Source: Sporosarcina highlanderae
GTDB taxonomy: Bacteria; Bacillota; Bacilli; Bacillales_A; Planococcaceae
Reading direction: 5' to 3'
DNA: 64,000 bases
Assembly (NCBI RefSeq): GCF_030433715.1
Contig: NZ_JAROCC010000011.1
Location: 62,001 to 126,000 of the forward strand
The notes under the pieces were generated by a model that had not been told where the DNA came from, ran no database searches, and was given only the letters and a program-made list of their open reading frames with translations. The position numbers and the translations under genes are program-made. Below, piece by piece: positions 44,626 through 53,942 of the stretch; position 1 is the first letter of the stretch; each line of letters starts with the position of its first letter.

Positions 44626-46203
44626 ATGAGTAATGATCAAAAAAATAAAAATCTGCCCGAGCAACCAGAGCCGTTTTGGAGAACGAGTGTTGAGTTTCCT
44701 TCATTTTCAAGTTTGAAGGAAGATATTGAAGTGGACGTAATTGTCGTTGGTGCGGGGATTACGGGTATTACATCCGCCTATTTATTGGCTAAGGAAGGTC
44801 TAAAAGTCGCTGTAATTGAGGCGGATAAAGTGTTGAACGGGACGACCGGCCACACGACAGCAAAAATTACGGCACAGCATGACTTAATTTATGATGAATT
44901 CATTCACAATATGGGTAGGAATACCGCAAGATTATATTATGAAGCGAATATGGAAGCGTTGGAATTCATCGAGAAGACAGTGAAGGAGCAGGAGATTGAC
45001 TGCGAATTTACAAGAGTGGATGCGTTTATTTACTCAGTGAGTGACAAATATGCCGAAAAGATTAAGAAGGAAGCGGAGGCGTATGAGAGGCTACAGATTA
45101 AAGGCGAAATGGTCGATAGCTTCCCTTTTGATATTGATGTGAAAAATGTCCTTGTGATGAAGGACCAAGCCCAGTTCCATGTGACGAAGTATTTGGTGCA
45201 TCTCATTGATTTATTTCAAAAGAGTGGTGGGCAGATTTTCGAAGATACCGTAGCAGTCAATATTGAAACAGGCGATCGACCGGTAGTTCTAACGCGAAAT
45301 GAAAATCGGATATCAGCGAAGCATGTTTTGATTTGCTCGCATTTTCCTTTTTACGAAGGAACGGGCCTTTATTCCACAAGGATGTATGCAGATCGCTCTT
45401 ACGCTCTCGCGGTAAAGTCAAAAAAGAAATTTCCGCCAGGGATTTTCATAAGTGCAGATGAGCCGACCCGTTCTCTCCGGTCGATTATGGACAACGGTGA
45501 AGAATTGGTACTTATTGTTGGTGACAATCATAAGACCGGTCAAAGTGAAGTGGAGACGATGGAGCATTACAAGGCGCTTAAGAGATTTGGTGAAGAGGTT
45601 TTTGGCCTTGAGGAAATCAAACAACGGTGGTCAGCGCAGGATTTGGTCACTTTGGATAAGCTGCCATATATCGGTGAGATCACGTCTGGGAATCCTAACA
45701 TCCTCATTGCGACAGGCTTCAGAAAATGGGGAATGTCGAATGGAACAGCTGCGGCATTGCTTTTTAGGGATATGGTTATGGGGAAAGAAAACAAGTTTGA
45801 AAAATTGTATAGCCCATCCCGATTTTATGCGCATCCAAGTTTGAAGAATTTCCTCGTGCAAAATGCCAATGTTGTTGGTCAATTAATAAAAGGAAAGTTA
45901 GATTCCCCGAATATGAAACCGGAAAATTTGGCTAAGGGAGAAGGCGCAGTCATCAAGCTTGATGGGCATCGCAAAGGGGCGTATCGGGATGATGAAGGGA
46001 AGCTCCATATTGTGGATACAACATGCACCCATATTGGTTGCGAGGTCGAATGGAATAATGGCGACAAGACCTGGGACTGCCCATGTCACGGCTCGAGGTT
46101 CAAATATACTGGTGAAGTGATTGAAGGGCCGGCTGAAAAACCGTTGCAGAAGTATGATTATAAGATGATTGATAATTTGACCTCGGAGGACTCGGGGTAT
46201 TGA
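44626..46203 (+). CDS. FAD-dependent oxidoreductase with Rieske domain (YhfW-like)
   Basis: A 525-residue fusion. The N-terminal DAO-type flavin domain has VIVVGAGITGITSAYLLAKEG (about 38-58) and the C-terminal Rieske [2Fe-2S] domain has CTHIGCEVEW (about 466-475) and CPCHGSRF (about 486-493). The arrangement matches Bacillus YhfW. The substrate is unknown; the Rieske centre probably passes electrons to or from the flavin. ACAGGAGG precedes the ATG. Confidence 0.92.
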   Translation: MSNDQKNKNLPEQPEPFWRTSVEFPSFSSLKEDIEVDVIVVGAGITGITSAYLLAKEGLKVAVIEADKVLNGTTGHTTAKITAQHDLIYDEFIHNMGRNTARLYYEANMEALEFIEKTVKEQEIDCEFTRVDAFIYSVSDKYAEKIKKEAEAYERLQIKGEMVDSFPFDIDVKNVLVMKDQAQFHVTKYLVHLIDLFQKSGGQIFEDTVAVNIETGDRPVVLTRNENRISAKHVLICSHFPFYEGTGLYSTRMYADRSYALAVKSKKKFPPGIFISADEPTRSLRSIMDNGEELVLIVGDNHKTGQSEVETMEHYKALKRFGEEVFGLEEIKQRWSAQDLVTLDKLPYIGEITSGNPNILIATGFRKWGMSNGTAAALLFRDMVMGKENKFEKLYSPSRFYAHPSLKNFLVQNANVVGQLIKGKLDSPNMKPENLAKGEGAVIKLDGHRKGAYRDDEGKLHIVDTTCTHIGCEVEWNNGDKTWDCPCHGSRFKYTGEVIEGPAEKPLQKYDYKMIDNLTSEDSGY

Positions 46204-46328
46204 TTGAACTAAACGAAGGCATCCAAATGAAATTGTTTGGGTGCTTTTTTCATTGAAGGGATTTCCACTTCGCGAGCCGAATATAAGTAAGAAGGTACAT
46301 AAGCTCTGAAAATGAAGGGAAGATGATG

Positions 46329-46754
46329 ATGAATACGAATGTGACGTCAAAAATGAAGATTAATAAACCTGTGGCTGAAGTATTTGAAGCGATTGTGGAA
46401 CCTGAAAAGATGGGATGCTACTGGTTTTCTTCAGGAACAAGCAGGGTTGAGCAAGGTAAGACGATTACTTGGAAGTATGAGGAATATGGTGCCGAAGGGG
46501 ATATCCATGTTTTGAGTGTTGTGGAAAACAAGGAAATTGTTTTCAACTGGGGAGAAACGAAGGTCGAGATGATGTTCAAAGAGACGGATGGAGGGACAAT
46601 CCTTGAGGTGACTGAATCGGGGTTTAAAGCGGATGATCCGGATATTGTGAGCAAAATGATGGGGCAAAAAGGGGGCTGGGTGTATATGCTTACTTGTCTG
46701 AAGGGATATTTGGAAAATGGAATTACTACATTGAGGGCTTCTTTAGTTCATTAA
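46329..46754 (+). CDS. SRPBCC/AHSA1-type protein
   Basis: About 141 residues with the START-like fold seen in AHSA1 domains: INKPVAEVFEAIVEPEKMGCYWFS, then GKTITWKYEEYGAEGDIHV and a C-terminal helix GWVYMLTCLKGYLENG. Such proteins bind hydrophobic ligands or act as co-chaperones. The third of three consecutive ATG codons (46323 to 46329) is best spaced from GAAGGGAAG. Confidence 0.88.
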   Translation: MNTNVTSKMKINKPVAEVFEAIVEPEKMGCYWFSSGTSRVEQGKTITWKYEEYGAEGDIHVLSVVENKEIVFNWGETKVEMMFKETDGGTILEVTESGFKADDPDIVSKMMGQKGGWVYMLTCLKGYLENGITTLRASLVH

Positions 46755-46772
46755 TTGAAATGAATGAATGCG

Positions 46773-46912
46773 TTTATGCGTGAATAGGAACATTTATGGA
46801 CTTTTGTAGAGATTTATGCGCGTTTGCCGCGGATTATGCGTGTTTCGGGAGATTTATGCGTGATTTAGTTGTATTATGCGTATTTCAGGGGATTTATGCA
46901 TATTTGGGGAAT
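46773..46912 (+). repeat. Degenerate tandem array B, seven 20-bp units
   Basis: TATG/TATGCG starts at 46775, 46795, 46815, 46835, 46855, 46875 and 46895, always 20 bases apart. The consensus is TTTATGCGTGTTTnGGGnGA. The tails differ between units. The array begins shortly after the AHSA1 stop and ends 41 bases before the serine-hydrolase start. It shares sequence, period and orientation with array A. Confidence 0.85.
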
Positions 46913-46953
46913 TGCGGTGTTCATTATTCGACAAAACGAATGGGGGCGTTCAA

Positions 46954-48360
46954 GTGAAGGGGACAATTGCAGTTGAGGGGTTTGACAAGCATGCAAATAA
47001 GTATGTGGAGAAGCATTTAATACCTGGAGCAATGATCGGCGTCAGTGAAAACGGGCAGACGATTTACGAGAGGGGCTTTGGTTATCGGAATGTGGCGGAG
47101 CAGCTTCCGGTAACGGGGGATACGGTTTTCGGCATTGCATCGATGACGAAGTCATTTACGAGTGCGGGTATTATGAAGTTGCAGGAGGAAGGGAAGTTAT
47201 CGGTGCATGATCGAATCGTTGATTACCTTCCTGAATTGCAGAAGCCGGGAACGCAAGTGGAGAAGGTTACGATTCACCATCTTATGACGCATACGGCAGG
47301 CTATCCGCCGCTTGCGACTCATGTGTATGCTCGGAAAAATAGTATCGAACAAGATCCTTCTGCAAAGGATTATGGACTGGACTTGTTGAATAATCCTGGT
47401 CCGCATATCGAGACGTATGATGAAATGCTTGCTTTCATGGCAACCGCTGATTTTGAGTGGCTTGGCGAACCGGGACGATTTTATAGCTATTCGAATGATT
47501 CTTATGGGTTGCTTGGAGTTATTATCAGCAGGGTGAGTGGACGGCCTTATGAGGAATTCATTGAGGAAATGATCTTGAAGCCAGCGGGGATGAAGAACAG
47601 CTTCTTTGATATGAAATTATTGGAGGAAAAGGTGGATGTTACGACACTTTATATGAAGGCGAAGGATGGGTCCCGTGTTTACGAAGCACCGCTTTGGTGG
47701 GATGCGCCTTCGATGCGTTCGGTCGGTTATTTGAAGTCAACGACGAATGATATCCTACGCTATTTGGAGCTTTATTGGAATGAAGGTGTTGTAAATGGAA
47801 CACGAATTTTGTCGAAGGAAAGCATCCAGCAAATGATTCATCCGCATGTGGAGTATGAGCCTAACAGATGTTATGGCTATGGATTGCGGATCATTCCTGA
47901 TTATTTCGGCTCGACGCTGATTAGCCATGGCGGCGGGTTGAAAGGTGTTTCATCCTATATGTGTGCAATCATTGAGAAGAAACAGGCAGGTGTTATTTTG
48001 ACAAACGTCTCGGATGTGCCTTCTGGGGATCTACTGATGGCTGTCTTGAATGTCACGGAAGGTAGGGGTCTCGAAGCCGCACCTGAATCCTATGAAGTTC
48101 AGGAAATTGAAGTGGATGAACTGCGTAAATTCGTAGGATCCTATATTTCCAGTGAAGGGATGAACGTGAAGGTCGCTCTAAAAGGGGATCGGTTAAGCGT
48201 TGAATCGAATGAAGTGCTTCGTACGTTAAAGTGCATAGGGAAAAATATTTTTATTGATGACGATGAGAAAGGCGGAATCCTGCAGTTCATAGAACAAGAA
48301 AATGGCGAAATAGAGCGGATTGTATATGGTGGCAGGCATATTATGAAGGTGAAATCCTGA
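46954..48360 (+). CDS. Serine beta-lactamase-like hydrolase (class C/PBP4 fold)
   Basis: A 468-residue cytosolic protein. The catalytic SxxK is SMTK near residue 55, the tyrosine motif is YSNDSYG (YxN-like), and HGGG with ISHGGGLKG serves as the third element. The last 100 residues form a beta-barrel-like C-terminal domain. The GTG at 46954 follows GGGGGCG; the upstream frame would pass through array B. Family members act as esterases or D-aminopeptidases; no signal peptide means true beta-lactamase activity is unlikely. Confidence 0.9.
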   Translation: MKGTIAVEGFDKHANKYVEKHLIPGAMIGVSENGQTIYERGFGYRNVAEQLPVTGDTVFGIASMTKSFTSAGIMKLQEEGKLSVHDRIVDYLPELQKPGTQVEKVTIHHLMTHTAGYPPLATHVYARKNSIEQDPSAKDYGLDLLNNPGPHIETYDEMLAFMATADFEWLGEPGRFYSYSNDSYGLLGVIISRVSGRPYEEFIEEMILKPAGMKNSFFDMKLLEEKVDVTTLYMKAKDGSRVYEAPLWWDAPSMRSVGYLKSTTNDILRYLELYWNEGVVNGTRILSKESIQQMIHPHVEYEPNRCYGYGLRIIPDYFGSTLISHGGGLKGVSSYMCAIIEKKQAGVILTNVSDVPSGDLLMAVLNVTEGRGLEAAPESYEVQEIEVDELRKFVGSYISSEGMNVKVALKGDRLSVESNEVLRTLKCIGKNIFIDDDEKGGILQFIEQENGEIERIVYGGRHIMKVKS

Positions 48361-48397
48361 AAATCCCCACACTGAATTGCATGGGTGACTGTCATGT

Positions 48398-48424
48398 ACA
48401 GGTGTGTTTATGTCACATAGTATA
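48398..48424 (+). promoter_or_regulatory. Candidate sigma-K promoter of the YjcZ-type gene
   Basis: AC at 48398 is 16 bases from CATAGTATA (48416-48424), which fits the sigma-K consensus AC-N16-CATANNNTA. Confidence 0.6.
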
Positions 48425-48455
48425 AGTGCATAAAGTGATTTGGGGGTGTTGATAA

Positions 48456-48617
48456 ATGTCTAAAGAATCTTGTGGAACTGGTAATGTGAACAGTTGGGGG
48501 TTTAACTTGATCGTTGTTTTGTTCATCCTTTTGATCATTGTCGGAGCGTCGTATTGGGGCGGCGGTTATGGCGGCGGTTATGGCGGCGGCTATGGTGGGG
48601 GATGCGGTTACTGTTAA
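48456..48617 (+). CDS. YjcZ-family sporulation peptide with Gly-Tyr tail
   Basis: A 53-residue peptide: a short polar start with one cysteine, a hydrophobic helix FNLIVVLFILLIIVGASYW, then four GGGY-type repeats ending in GCGYC. The YjcZ family shares the VLFILLIIVGA helix and is made during sporulation. TTGGGGGTG is the ribosome site. The sigma-K-like promoter upstream agrees with mother-cell expression, and the Gly-Tyr tail suggests coat or membrane association. Confidence 0.9.
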   Translation: MSKESCGTGNVNSWGFNLIVVLFILLIIVGASYWGGGYGGGYGGGYGGGCGYC

Positions 48618-48625
48618 TAGCAACT

Positions 48626-48661
48626 TTTTTAAGGTGCACATTTCACGATGTGCACCTTTTT
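48626..48661. terminator. Bidirectional terminator
   Basis: AAGGTGCACAT TTCACG ATGTGCACCTT with flanking T runs, between convergent genes. Confidence 0.93.
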
Positions 48662-49466
48662 ATTCTTCAAGAATCGATCGGACAATATAAATTGAATCCC
48701 ATTCACCTGATGAAAAAATGGACATCGGGTATTTCTTTTTGAATAGGAGCGAGTGAATTTCCTGTTCACCGTATCCTTGTTCCTTGAGGAGGTGGATTTT
48801 ACCACGAAGTTCTTGTAAGTAATCAAGCTTATTAAGCAATGCAAGTTTGCCATCTTTTACATAGCCGGCATGGCAGCAAAATAATTCCCCGAAATCATAC
48901 GTCAATACATGTTCGAGTGACGCGATAATTTGTGGGACGCTTTCTTCGCGTAGAATCAGCTTCGTTTGAGGATGTACATAAAGATCGCCGGAAAAGAGCT
49001 GTCCGGTTTCCTGATTCAAAAAAGACAAATGATCTTTTGCGTGTCCAGGCGTTTCAATCACATTCCATGTAGCGGTCCGTGAGGTGAAAGTTTCGCCGAT
49101 GGGCTGTGCTTGAAACGGGCGTCTCCTTCCCCAAAATAATTGGCGATATAATGGATAGGCCGCCTTCCGATGGCATTCCACAATAGACATCTCATTCATT
49201 AGAACAGGCAATCCATATTCCTTTTGTAAGTGGGCGGCTCCGCCAGTATGATCCTCATGGGAGTGGGTGACGGCTACCTTGTCTACGTCCGCTTGAGTGA
49301 AAAAAGCATTGAATTCTTTAGACAGCGCGTGGGCACCCGTATCAATCATCACCCCATCAACTTCAAAGCAATGTACATTCAACCTAACACTTTTAAAGGA
49401 CAGCCTTCCGTTTATAAATCGGACATTGCTCTGTTTTCCTACAACTGACTCCCTTTTTAAAAACAT
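48660..49466 (-). CDS. Metallo-beta-lactamase-fold hydrolase
   Basis: A 268-residue MBL protein with the metal motif THSHEDHTGG near residue 67, a further histidine in ETPGHAKDHL, the bridging aspartate in LFSGDLYVHP and a last histidine in FCCHAGYV. It is cytosolic and belongs to the glyoxalase II-like branch. No substrate can be assigned. Confidence 0.92.
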   Translation of the reverse strand: MFLKRESVVGKQSNVRFINGRLSFKSVRLNVHCFEVDGVMIDTGAHALSKEFNAFFTQADVDKVAVTHSHEDHTGGAAHLQKEYGLPVLMNEMSIVECHRKAAYPLYRQLFWGRRRPFQAQPIGETFTSRTATWNVIETPGHAKDHLSFLNQETGQLFSGDLYVHPQTKLILREESVPQIIASLEHVLTYDFGELFCCHAGYVKDGKLALLNKLDYLQELRGKIHLLKEQGYGEQEIHSLLFKKKYPMSIFSSGEWDSIYIVRSILEE

Positions 49467-49606
49467 TCCCCCACCCCTTTTCGTCTACCCATAGATTACC
49501 ATGAAATGAATAGCTATTCATTAAAATTCAAAATAGAGCTGCACTATCATATAATGGAATTACTTGACAGACTGATTGTAATGAAAAGGAGGCTATTTGA
49601 ATCACG

Positions 49607-50308
49607 ATGACAAATTTCGAGTCTAAACAGGAAATTGGCGAACTGGTGCAAGAAAAGATGTACCCGTATCGAAAAGGGATGATGTTGGTGCTCTCGATGG
49701 GGTCGTTGCTCTTTGCTTACATTCTTTATTTATCCCAACTATTTGTTATGGGAGATGCACATATTATTTGGCTTGTATTTGCTGTATTGATAAGCACATC
49801 GATTCTTATGGTTACGGTGCGACCGGTGATATTGTTGAATCGCCGTTTATGGATGAACAGCTTGTTACTAGTCCATCTACTTATCTACTTTTACGGACTA
49901 TTACTTGCATCTGATATAAATCAGCCGTATTCCAGCGGATTGACAATCATTGCCGTAATATTAGTGTTATTATCCATTGTTCTTGTCTATCGAACGACGA
50001 TCTATGATTTTCCATCGAAACGCCAAAGATTGATTAAAGATACAAGGCGATTGCATTTCATCAACATCACAACTGGAATTTTCATAATCCTCGTTACTTT
50101 ATTCTTCTTATGGGCATTTCTATTATTTTCAGGAAGAGCAACACTAGGGTTTTTGACGTTATTGACACCGATTAGCGGATGGATTCTGTCTTATACACTC
50201 CAAATGAAGTTATTGGCAAATCAACAGAAAGCCGCCGCATACGCTATTGTATTTATCCAAACAGCAGTGATTGTAACAGGAATCGTACTTTGGATAATTG
50301 GGCTGTAA
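49607..50308 (+). CDS. Integral membrane protein, unknown
   Basis: A 233-residue protein with about seven hydrophobic segments between residues 22 and 230. AAAGGAGG is 14 bases upstream of the ATG, longer than usual; a TTG nearer to it is out of frame. It is followed 17 bases later by an anchored protein gene, so they probably form an operon. No family was recognised. Confidence 0.65.
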   Translation: MTNFESKQEIGELVQEKMYPYRKGMMLVLSMGSLLFAYILYLSQLFVMGDAHIIWLVFAVLISTSILMVTVRPVILLNRRLWMNSLLLVHLLIYFYGLLLASDINQPYSSGLTIIAVILVLLSIVLVYRTTIYDFPSKRQRLIKDTRRLHFINITTGIFIILVTLFFLWAFLLFSGRATLGFLTLLTPISGWILSYTLQMKLLANQQKAAAYAIVFIQTAVIVTGIVLWIIGL

Positions 50309-50325
50309 GGAATGGGGGAAGGAAA

Positions 50326-51342
50326 ATGAATAAAAAATATGGTGTACTGCTTAGTGTCATCGGGGTTGCAACTGTAATTTGCATTGTACTTGGGCTCGTT
50401 TTTAATAAATCAGAGAATGAAAAACAACAAGGACTAAGTGGTGTATTTGATGTGTCTGTTGAGGGTACTATCGCATATGTTGAATTTGAAAATGGGAAGG
50501 CGGGTATTTATCTGACCGATGGGAGAACGGATCCTGTCGTCCAATTTCCTGTTGAGCAAACTATTCTTGATATCAGCTTCAGTAATGACGGCAAGACCCT
50601 TGCCTACATCGTTTCCGACAAAGAATTGGATGAGGGAAACGGAAGTGAAGTGCGTATACTGAATACGAAAACTAACTCGGATGAACAGGTGTTTTTATCT
50701 CAAGATATCATCACTGAACTTGCTTTTGACCCGAAAAATCCTGCCCTACTATTTTACCTGCAGGCAGGTGTCTTTACGAATTATTCTCCGATTACGGGTA
50801 AGCAACCACATGATTTTGACGTTTACAGCTACGATTTAACTGACAAGACGCAAAAACGATACACGGATTTGAAGAAGTATTCTATGAGGTCGTTGCAAGT
50901 TTCCGAAACTGACGCATCTGTGTTTGTCCAAATGGACGATGACGAAAAAGCACAATCGGCGGACGATATATTTGCATCGAAACAACGAATTTTTCAGATT
51001 CCCCTTGATACGCCTGAAGAAAAGTCAATCGTAAGCAATCCCGCCGGTGAAGTAGATATATATGATTTCCTCGTTTTACCGGACAGGGAAGAATTGGTTT
51101 ATCAAGCCGTCGGAGGCACGGGGGCGAATGGAGTTTTTGAATACGAATTATTCAGCTACAACTATGAGACCTATGAAACGAAACAGCTGACAAGACTAAA
51201 GGAATACACAGCCAAGCCGATTCTCGGTCCTGACGGGAAAATCTATTTCCTCGTCGACCGGAATTTCGCAGGACGCCAACCCGACTTCCATATCTATCGA
51301 ATGAGTAAAGGCGGCAAAGATATAGAAGAAATAAAATTGTGA
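50326..51342 (+). CDS. Membrane-anchored beta-propeller-like protein
   Basis: A 338-residue protein with an N-terminal anchor (GVLLSVIGVATVICIVLGLVF, residues 6-26) and an extracytoplasmic part of repeating beta segments such as ISFSNDGKTLAYIV, which resemble TolB/WD-type propeller blades. No enzyme motif was seen. It follows the membrane-protein gene by 17 bases and is closed by a strong terminator. Confidence 0.7.
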   Translation: MNKKYGVLLSVIGVATVICIVLGLVFNKSENEKQQGLSGVFDVSVEGTIAYVEFENGKAGIYLTDGRTDPVVQFPVEQTILDISFSNDGKTLAYIVSDKELDEGNGSEVRILNTKTNSDEQVFLSQDIITELAFDPKNPALLFYLQAGVFTNYSPITGKQPHDFDVYSYDLTDKTQKRYTDLKKYSMRSLQVSETDASVFVQMDDDEKAQSADDIFASKQRIFQIPLDTPEEKSIVSNPAGEVDIYDFLVLPDREELVYQAVGGTGANGVFEYELFSYNYETYETKQLTRLKEYTAKPILGPDGKIYFLVDRNFAGRQPDFHIYRMSKGGKDIEEIKL

Positions 51343-51345
51343 TCT

Positions 51346-51399
51346 TACGGTGACAAACACTGGAACAATTAATCCGTTCCGTGCTTGTCACCGTTTTTT
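51346..51399 (+). terminator. Intrinsic terminator
   Basis: ACGGTGACAA..GGAAC pairs with GTTCC..TTGTCACCGT, then TTTTTT. Confidence 0.92.
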
Positions 51400-51595
51400 G
51401 TATATAATCTTAAAGTTGTCGAATAACTAATGATATGCGGAAGTTTCTTTCTAATTCGTGAGAGATGCCAGATCGGTTCTTACAGTTTATAATGAAGAGC
51501 ACTTTGTTGATAAAAGTGTTAAACGGGAAGAGGATTTTTACATATTTTTCCGCTCCATAACAATAATATAAGGCATCTAGGGAGGAGTATTTACT

Positions 51596-52780
51596 TTGAA
51601 TTTCATCATCTTTATTGTGGCATTGCTTGTTATTTTTATCCTTGCGTACATAGTGAGCAATGGCAAAAAAAAGATAAAGGTCAGACCAATCTTAGTCATG
51701 GTTGCTCTGCAACTTGCATTTGCTTTCCTTCTGTTGAATACCGAATTCGGGCTATTCATCATCCGCGGGATATCCAGCATCTTCGATCATCTTTTAGCTT
51801 TCGCAGCTGAAGGAATAAATTTTGTCTTCGGTGGATTGGCAAATGAAGGAACGTTCCCTTTCTTCATGAATGTCTTGTTGCCAATCGTATTTGTATCCGC
51901 ACTTATCGGAATTGCACAGTACATTAAACTACTGCCTCTTATCATCCGTTTCCTTGGTCTACTATTAAGCAGAATCAACGGACTCGGAAAGTTGGAGTCA
52001 TTCAACGGGGTAGCATCGGCTATATTTGGACAATCTGAGGTATTTATTTCTGTTAAAAAACTGCTGCCGAACATACCAGAGCACCGTTTGTACACAATGT
52101 GTACATCCGCCATGTCCACTGTTTCAGCATCAATACTTGGAGCATACATGACGATGATCGATCCGAAATATGTCGTTACTGCACTTGTATTGAATCTATT
52201 CGGCGGGTTCATCATCGCAAATATTATCAACCCATACGAAGTTACTCCTGAAGAGGATAGAATTGAGACACTTGAAGAAAGAAAGCAGTCCTTCTTCGAA
52301 ATGTTAGGGGAGTACATCCTTGACGGATTCAAAGTTGCAATCATTGTTGGTGCAATGCTAATCGGATTCGTAGCATTAATCGGTATGGTGAATGGCATCT
52401 TCGAAGGAGCATTTGGCATCACCTTCCAAGTCGCTCTCGGTTACGTATTTGCACCGTTCGCCTTCCTCGTCGGCATCCCGGCATCCGAAGTCATTCAGGC
52501 TGGAACGATCATGGCTACAAAGCTGTTGACGAACGAGTTCGTGGCGATGATCGACCTGGGCAATATCGCCTCCTCTCTTTCCGATAGGACAGTAGGTATC
52601 ATCTCGGTATTCCTTGTCTCCTTCGCTAACTTCTCGTCAATTGGAATTATCTCCGGTGCGGTTAAAGGGTTGCATGAAGAAAAAGGGAACATCGTTGCAA
52701 AATTTGGTATCAAGCTACTATACGGCGCAACATTGGTCAGCTTATTGACAGCCGCAATTACAGGAATCATGTTAGGGTAA
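51596..52780 (+). CDS. nupC: Concentrative nucleoside transporter NupC
   Basis: A 394-residue CNT-family permease that imports nucleosides with sodium or protons. About ten membrane segments are visible, with the family stretches GQSEVFISVKKLLPNI and SVSASILGAYMTMIDPKYV-type residues, and the C-terminal FSSIGIISGAVKGL. The start is a TTG with GGGAGGAG 8 bases upstream. A leader of about 195 bases precedes it, in which no firm riboswitch was found. Confidence 0.92.
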   Translation: MNFIIFIVALLVIFILAYIVSNGKKKIKVRPILVMVALQLAFAFLLLNTEFGLFIIRGISSIFDHLLAFAAEGINFVFGGLANEGTFPFFMNVLLPIVFVSALIGIAQYIKLLPLIIRFLGLLLSRINGLGKLESFNGVASAIFGQSEVFISVKKLLPNIPEHRLYTMCTSAMSTVSASILGAYMTMIDPKYVVTALVLNLFGGFIIANIINPYEVTPEEDRIETLEERKQSFFEMLGEYILDGFKVAIIVGAMLIGFVALIGMVNGIFEGAFGITFQVALGYVFAPFAFLVGIPASEVIQAGTIMATKLLTNEFVAMIDLGNIASSLSDRTVGIISVFLVSFANFSSIGIISGAVKGLHEEKGNIVAKFGIKLLYGATLVSLLTAAITGIMLG

Positions 52781-52782
52781 AC

Positions 52783-52815
52783 AAAGTCGGGCATCAATTG
52801 GATGTCCGGCTTTTT
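52783..52815 (+). terminator. Intrinsic terminator of nupC
   Basis: AAGTCGGGCATC pairs with GATGTCCGGCTT (two wobbles), followed by TTT. Confidence 0.85.
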
Positions 52816-52887
52816 GAGTTCGTTAATTGGATATCAGAATGTCGAAACGATATCATGATGAAGAGAATATATAATGGGGAGTGAGCA

Positions 52888-53907
52888 ATGTTGATCAACC
52901 CTTCTGTAAAGAAATTCAATGGTATCCCGCTTTCAATTCTTGATCTCGCGCTGATCAATGAGGGAAGTACTGCGGGTCAATCTTTCAAAAATAGTGTGGA
53001 TCTTGCCCAGCACGCGGAAAAATGGGGCTTTAACCGTTTCTGGCTTGCCGAGCATCATAATATGCCGGGCGTCGCCAGTTCCGCAACAGCTGTTATTATC
53101 GGGCATGTGGCGGGCGCAACTGAAACAATCCGTGTCGGTTCAGGCGGTGTCATGCTTCCGAATCACGCGCCTCTTGTTATCGCCGAGCAGTTCGGCACGC
53201 TTGAAGCGATGTACCCGGGGAGAATCGATCTTGGGCTTGGACGGGCTCCGGGTAGTGATCAAGCGACGGCTTATGCGCTGCGTCGAACATTACAAAGCAG
53301 TGGTAATGAGTTCCCACAGCAATTGGCGGAGCTGCGTCAGTTTTTCGAATATGATCCATCCGCCCGTGTTCGCGCGATTCCAGGGGAAGGCCAAGATATC
53401 CCGATTTGGCTTTTAGGGTCAAGCGACTTCAGCGCACGGTTAGCTGCGGACCTTGGACTTCCATTTTCATTCGCAAGCCATTTTGCACCTACTTATTTAA
53501 TGCATGCACTGCAGCTTTATCATCAGCTTTTCCGTCCATCAAAATCATTGCAAAAGCCATATGTAATGCTTGGTGTAAACATCATCGCTGCTGAAACTGA
53601 TGAAGAAGCACACCACTTGGCAACTTCTTATCAGCAGCAATTCTTGAACATTCGAAGAGGGGTTGCAGGGAAGCTCAAGCCACCGGTAGACGACCCAGAG
53701 ACATTCTTTTCAGAAGCAGAAAGAGCGGCACTCGCCGAGCTATTGGAATGGCCATCAACAATCATCGGTAGTCCAGAAACAGTAAAGCAGAAATTGGCTG
53801 CCTTTATCCAAGCGTCAAAAGCCAATGAACTCATCATTAGCTCAGGAATCTTTAACCACAAAAATCGCATCCGCTCCTACGAACTCATCGCCGATATGAT
53901 GGAGTAA
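52888..53907 (+). CDS. Luciferase-like flavin monooxygenase
   Basis: A 339-residue bacterial-luciferase-like TIM barrel (MsnO8-type, like Bacillus YhbW/YtmO). Landmarks are [55 protein letters not shown] and [12 protein letters not shown]. The family uses reduced FMN and oxygen; the substrate is unknown. GGGGAGTGAG precedes the ATG. It is a single gene between two terminators. Confidence 0.92.
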   Translation: MLINPSVKKFNGIPLSILDLALINEGSTAGQSFKNSVDLAQHAEKWGFNRFWLAEHHNMPGVASSATAVIIGHVAGATETIRVGSGGVMLPNHAPLVIAEQFGTLEAMYPGRIDLGLGRAPGSDQATAYALRRTLQSSGNEFPQQLAELRQFFEYDPSARVRAIPGEGQDIPIWLLGSSDFSARLAADLGLPFSFASHFAPTYLMHALQLYHQLFRPSKSLQKPYVMLGVNIIAAETDEEAHHLATSYQQQFLNIRRGVAGKLKPPVDDPETFFSEAERAALAELLEWPSTIIGSPETVKQKLAAFIQASKANELIISSGIFNHKNRIRSYELIADMME

Positions 53908-53940
53908 AAAAAGCCGAGAACCCTAAAAGTTCTCGGCTTT
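53905..53940. terminator. Bidirectional intrinsic terminator
   Basis: AAAAGCCGAGAAC CCTAAAA GTTCTCGGCTTT, shared by convergent genes. Confidence 0.93.
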
Positions 53941-53942
53941 AC

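Noticed and set aside
46773..46912. Array B as coding sequence of the serine hydrolase
   Set aside because: The frame from 46876 is open, but 20 is not a multiple of 3, and the ribosome site GGGGGCG and homology place the start at 46954.
46954..48360. A resistance beta-lactamase
   Set aside because: There is no signal peptide and the protein has the long C-terminal domain of esterase/aminopeptidase relatives.
51401..51480. nupC leader resembling part of a purine riboswitch (AATGATATG..AAGTTTCT)
   Set aside because: It shows words like the L2 loop and J2/3, and TCTTTC/GAGAGA could be P3, but no P2 stem can be formed and the TATAAT is too far away. The resemblance is probably chance.
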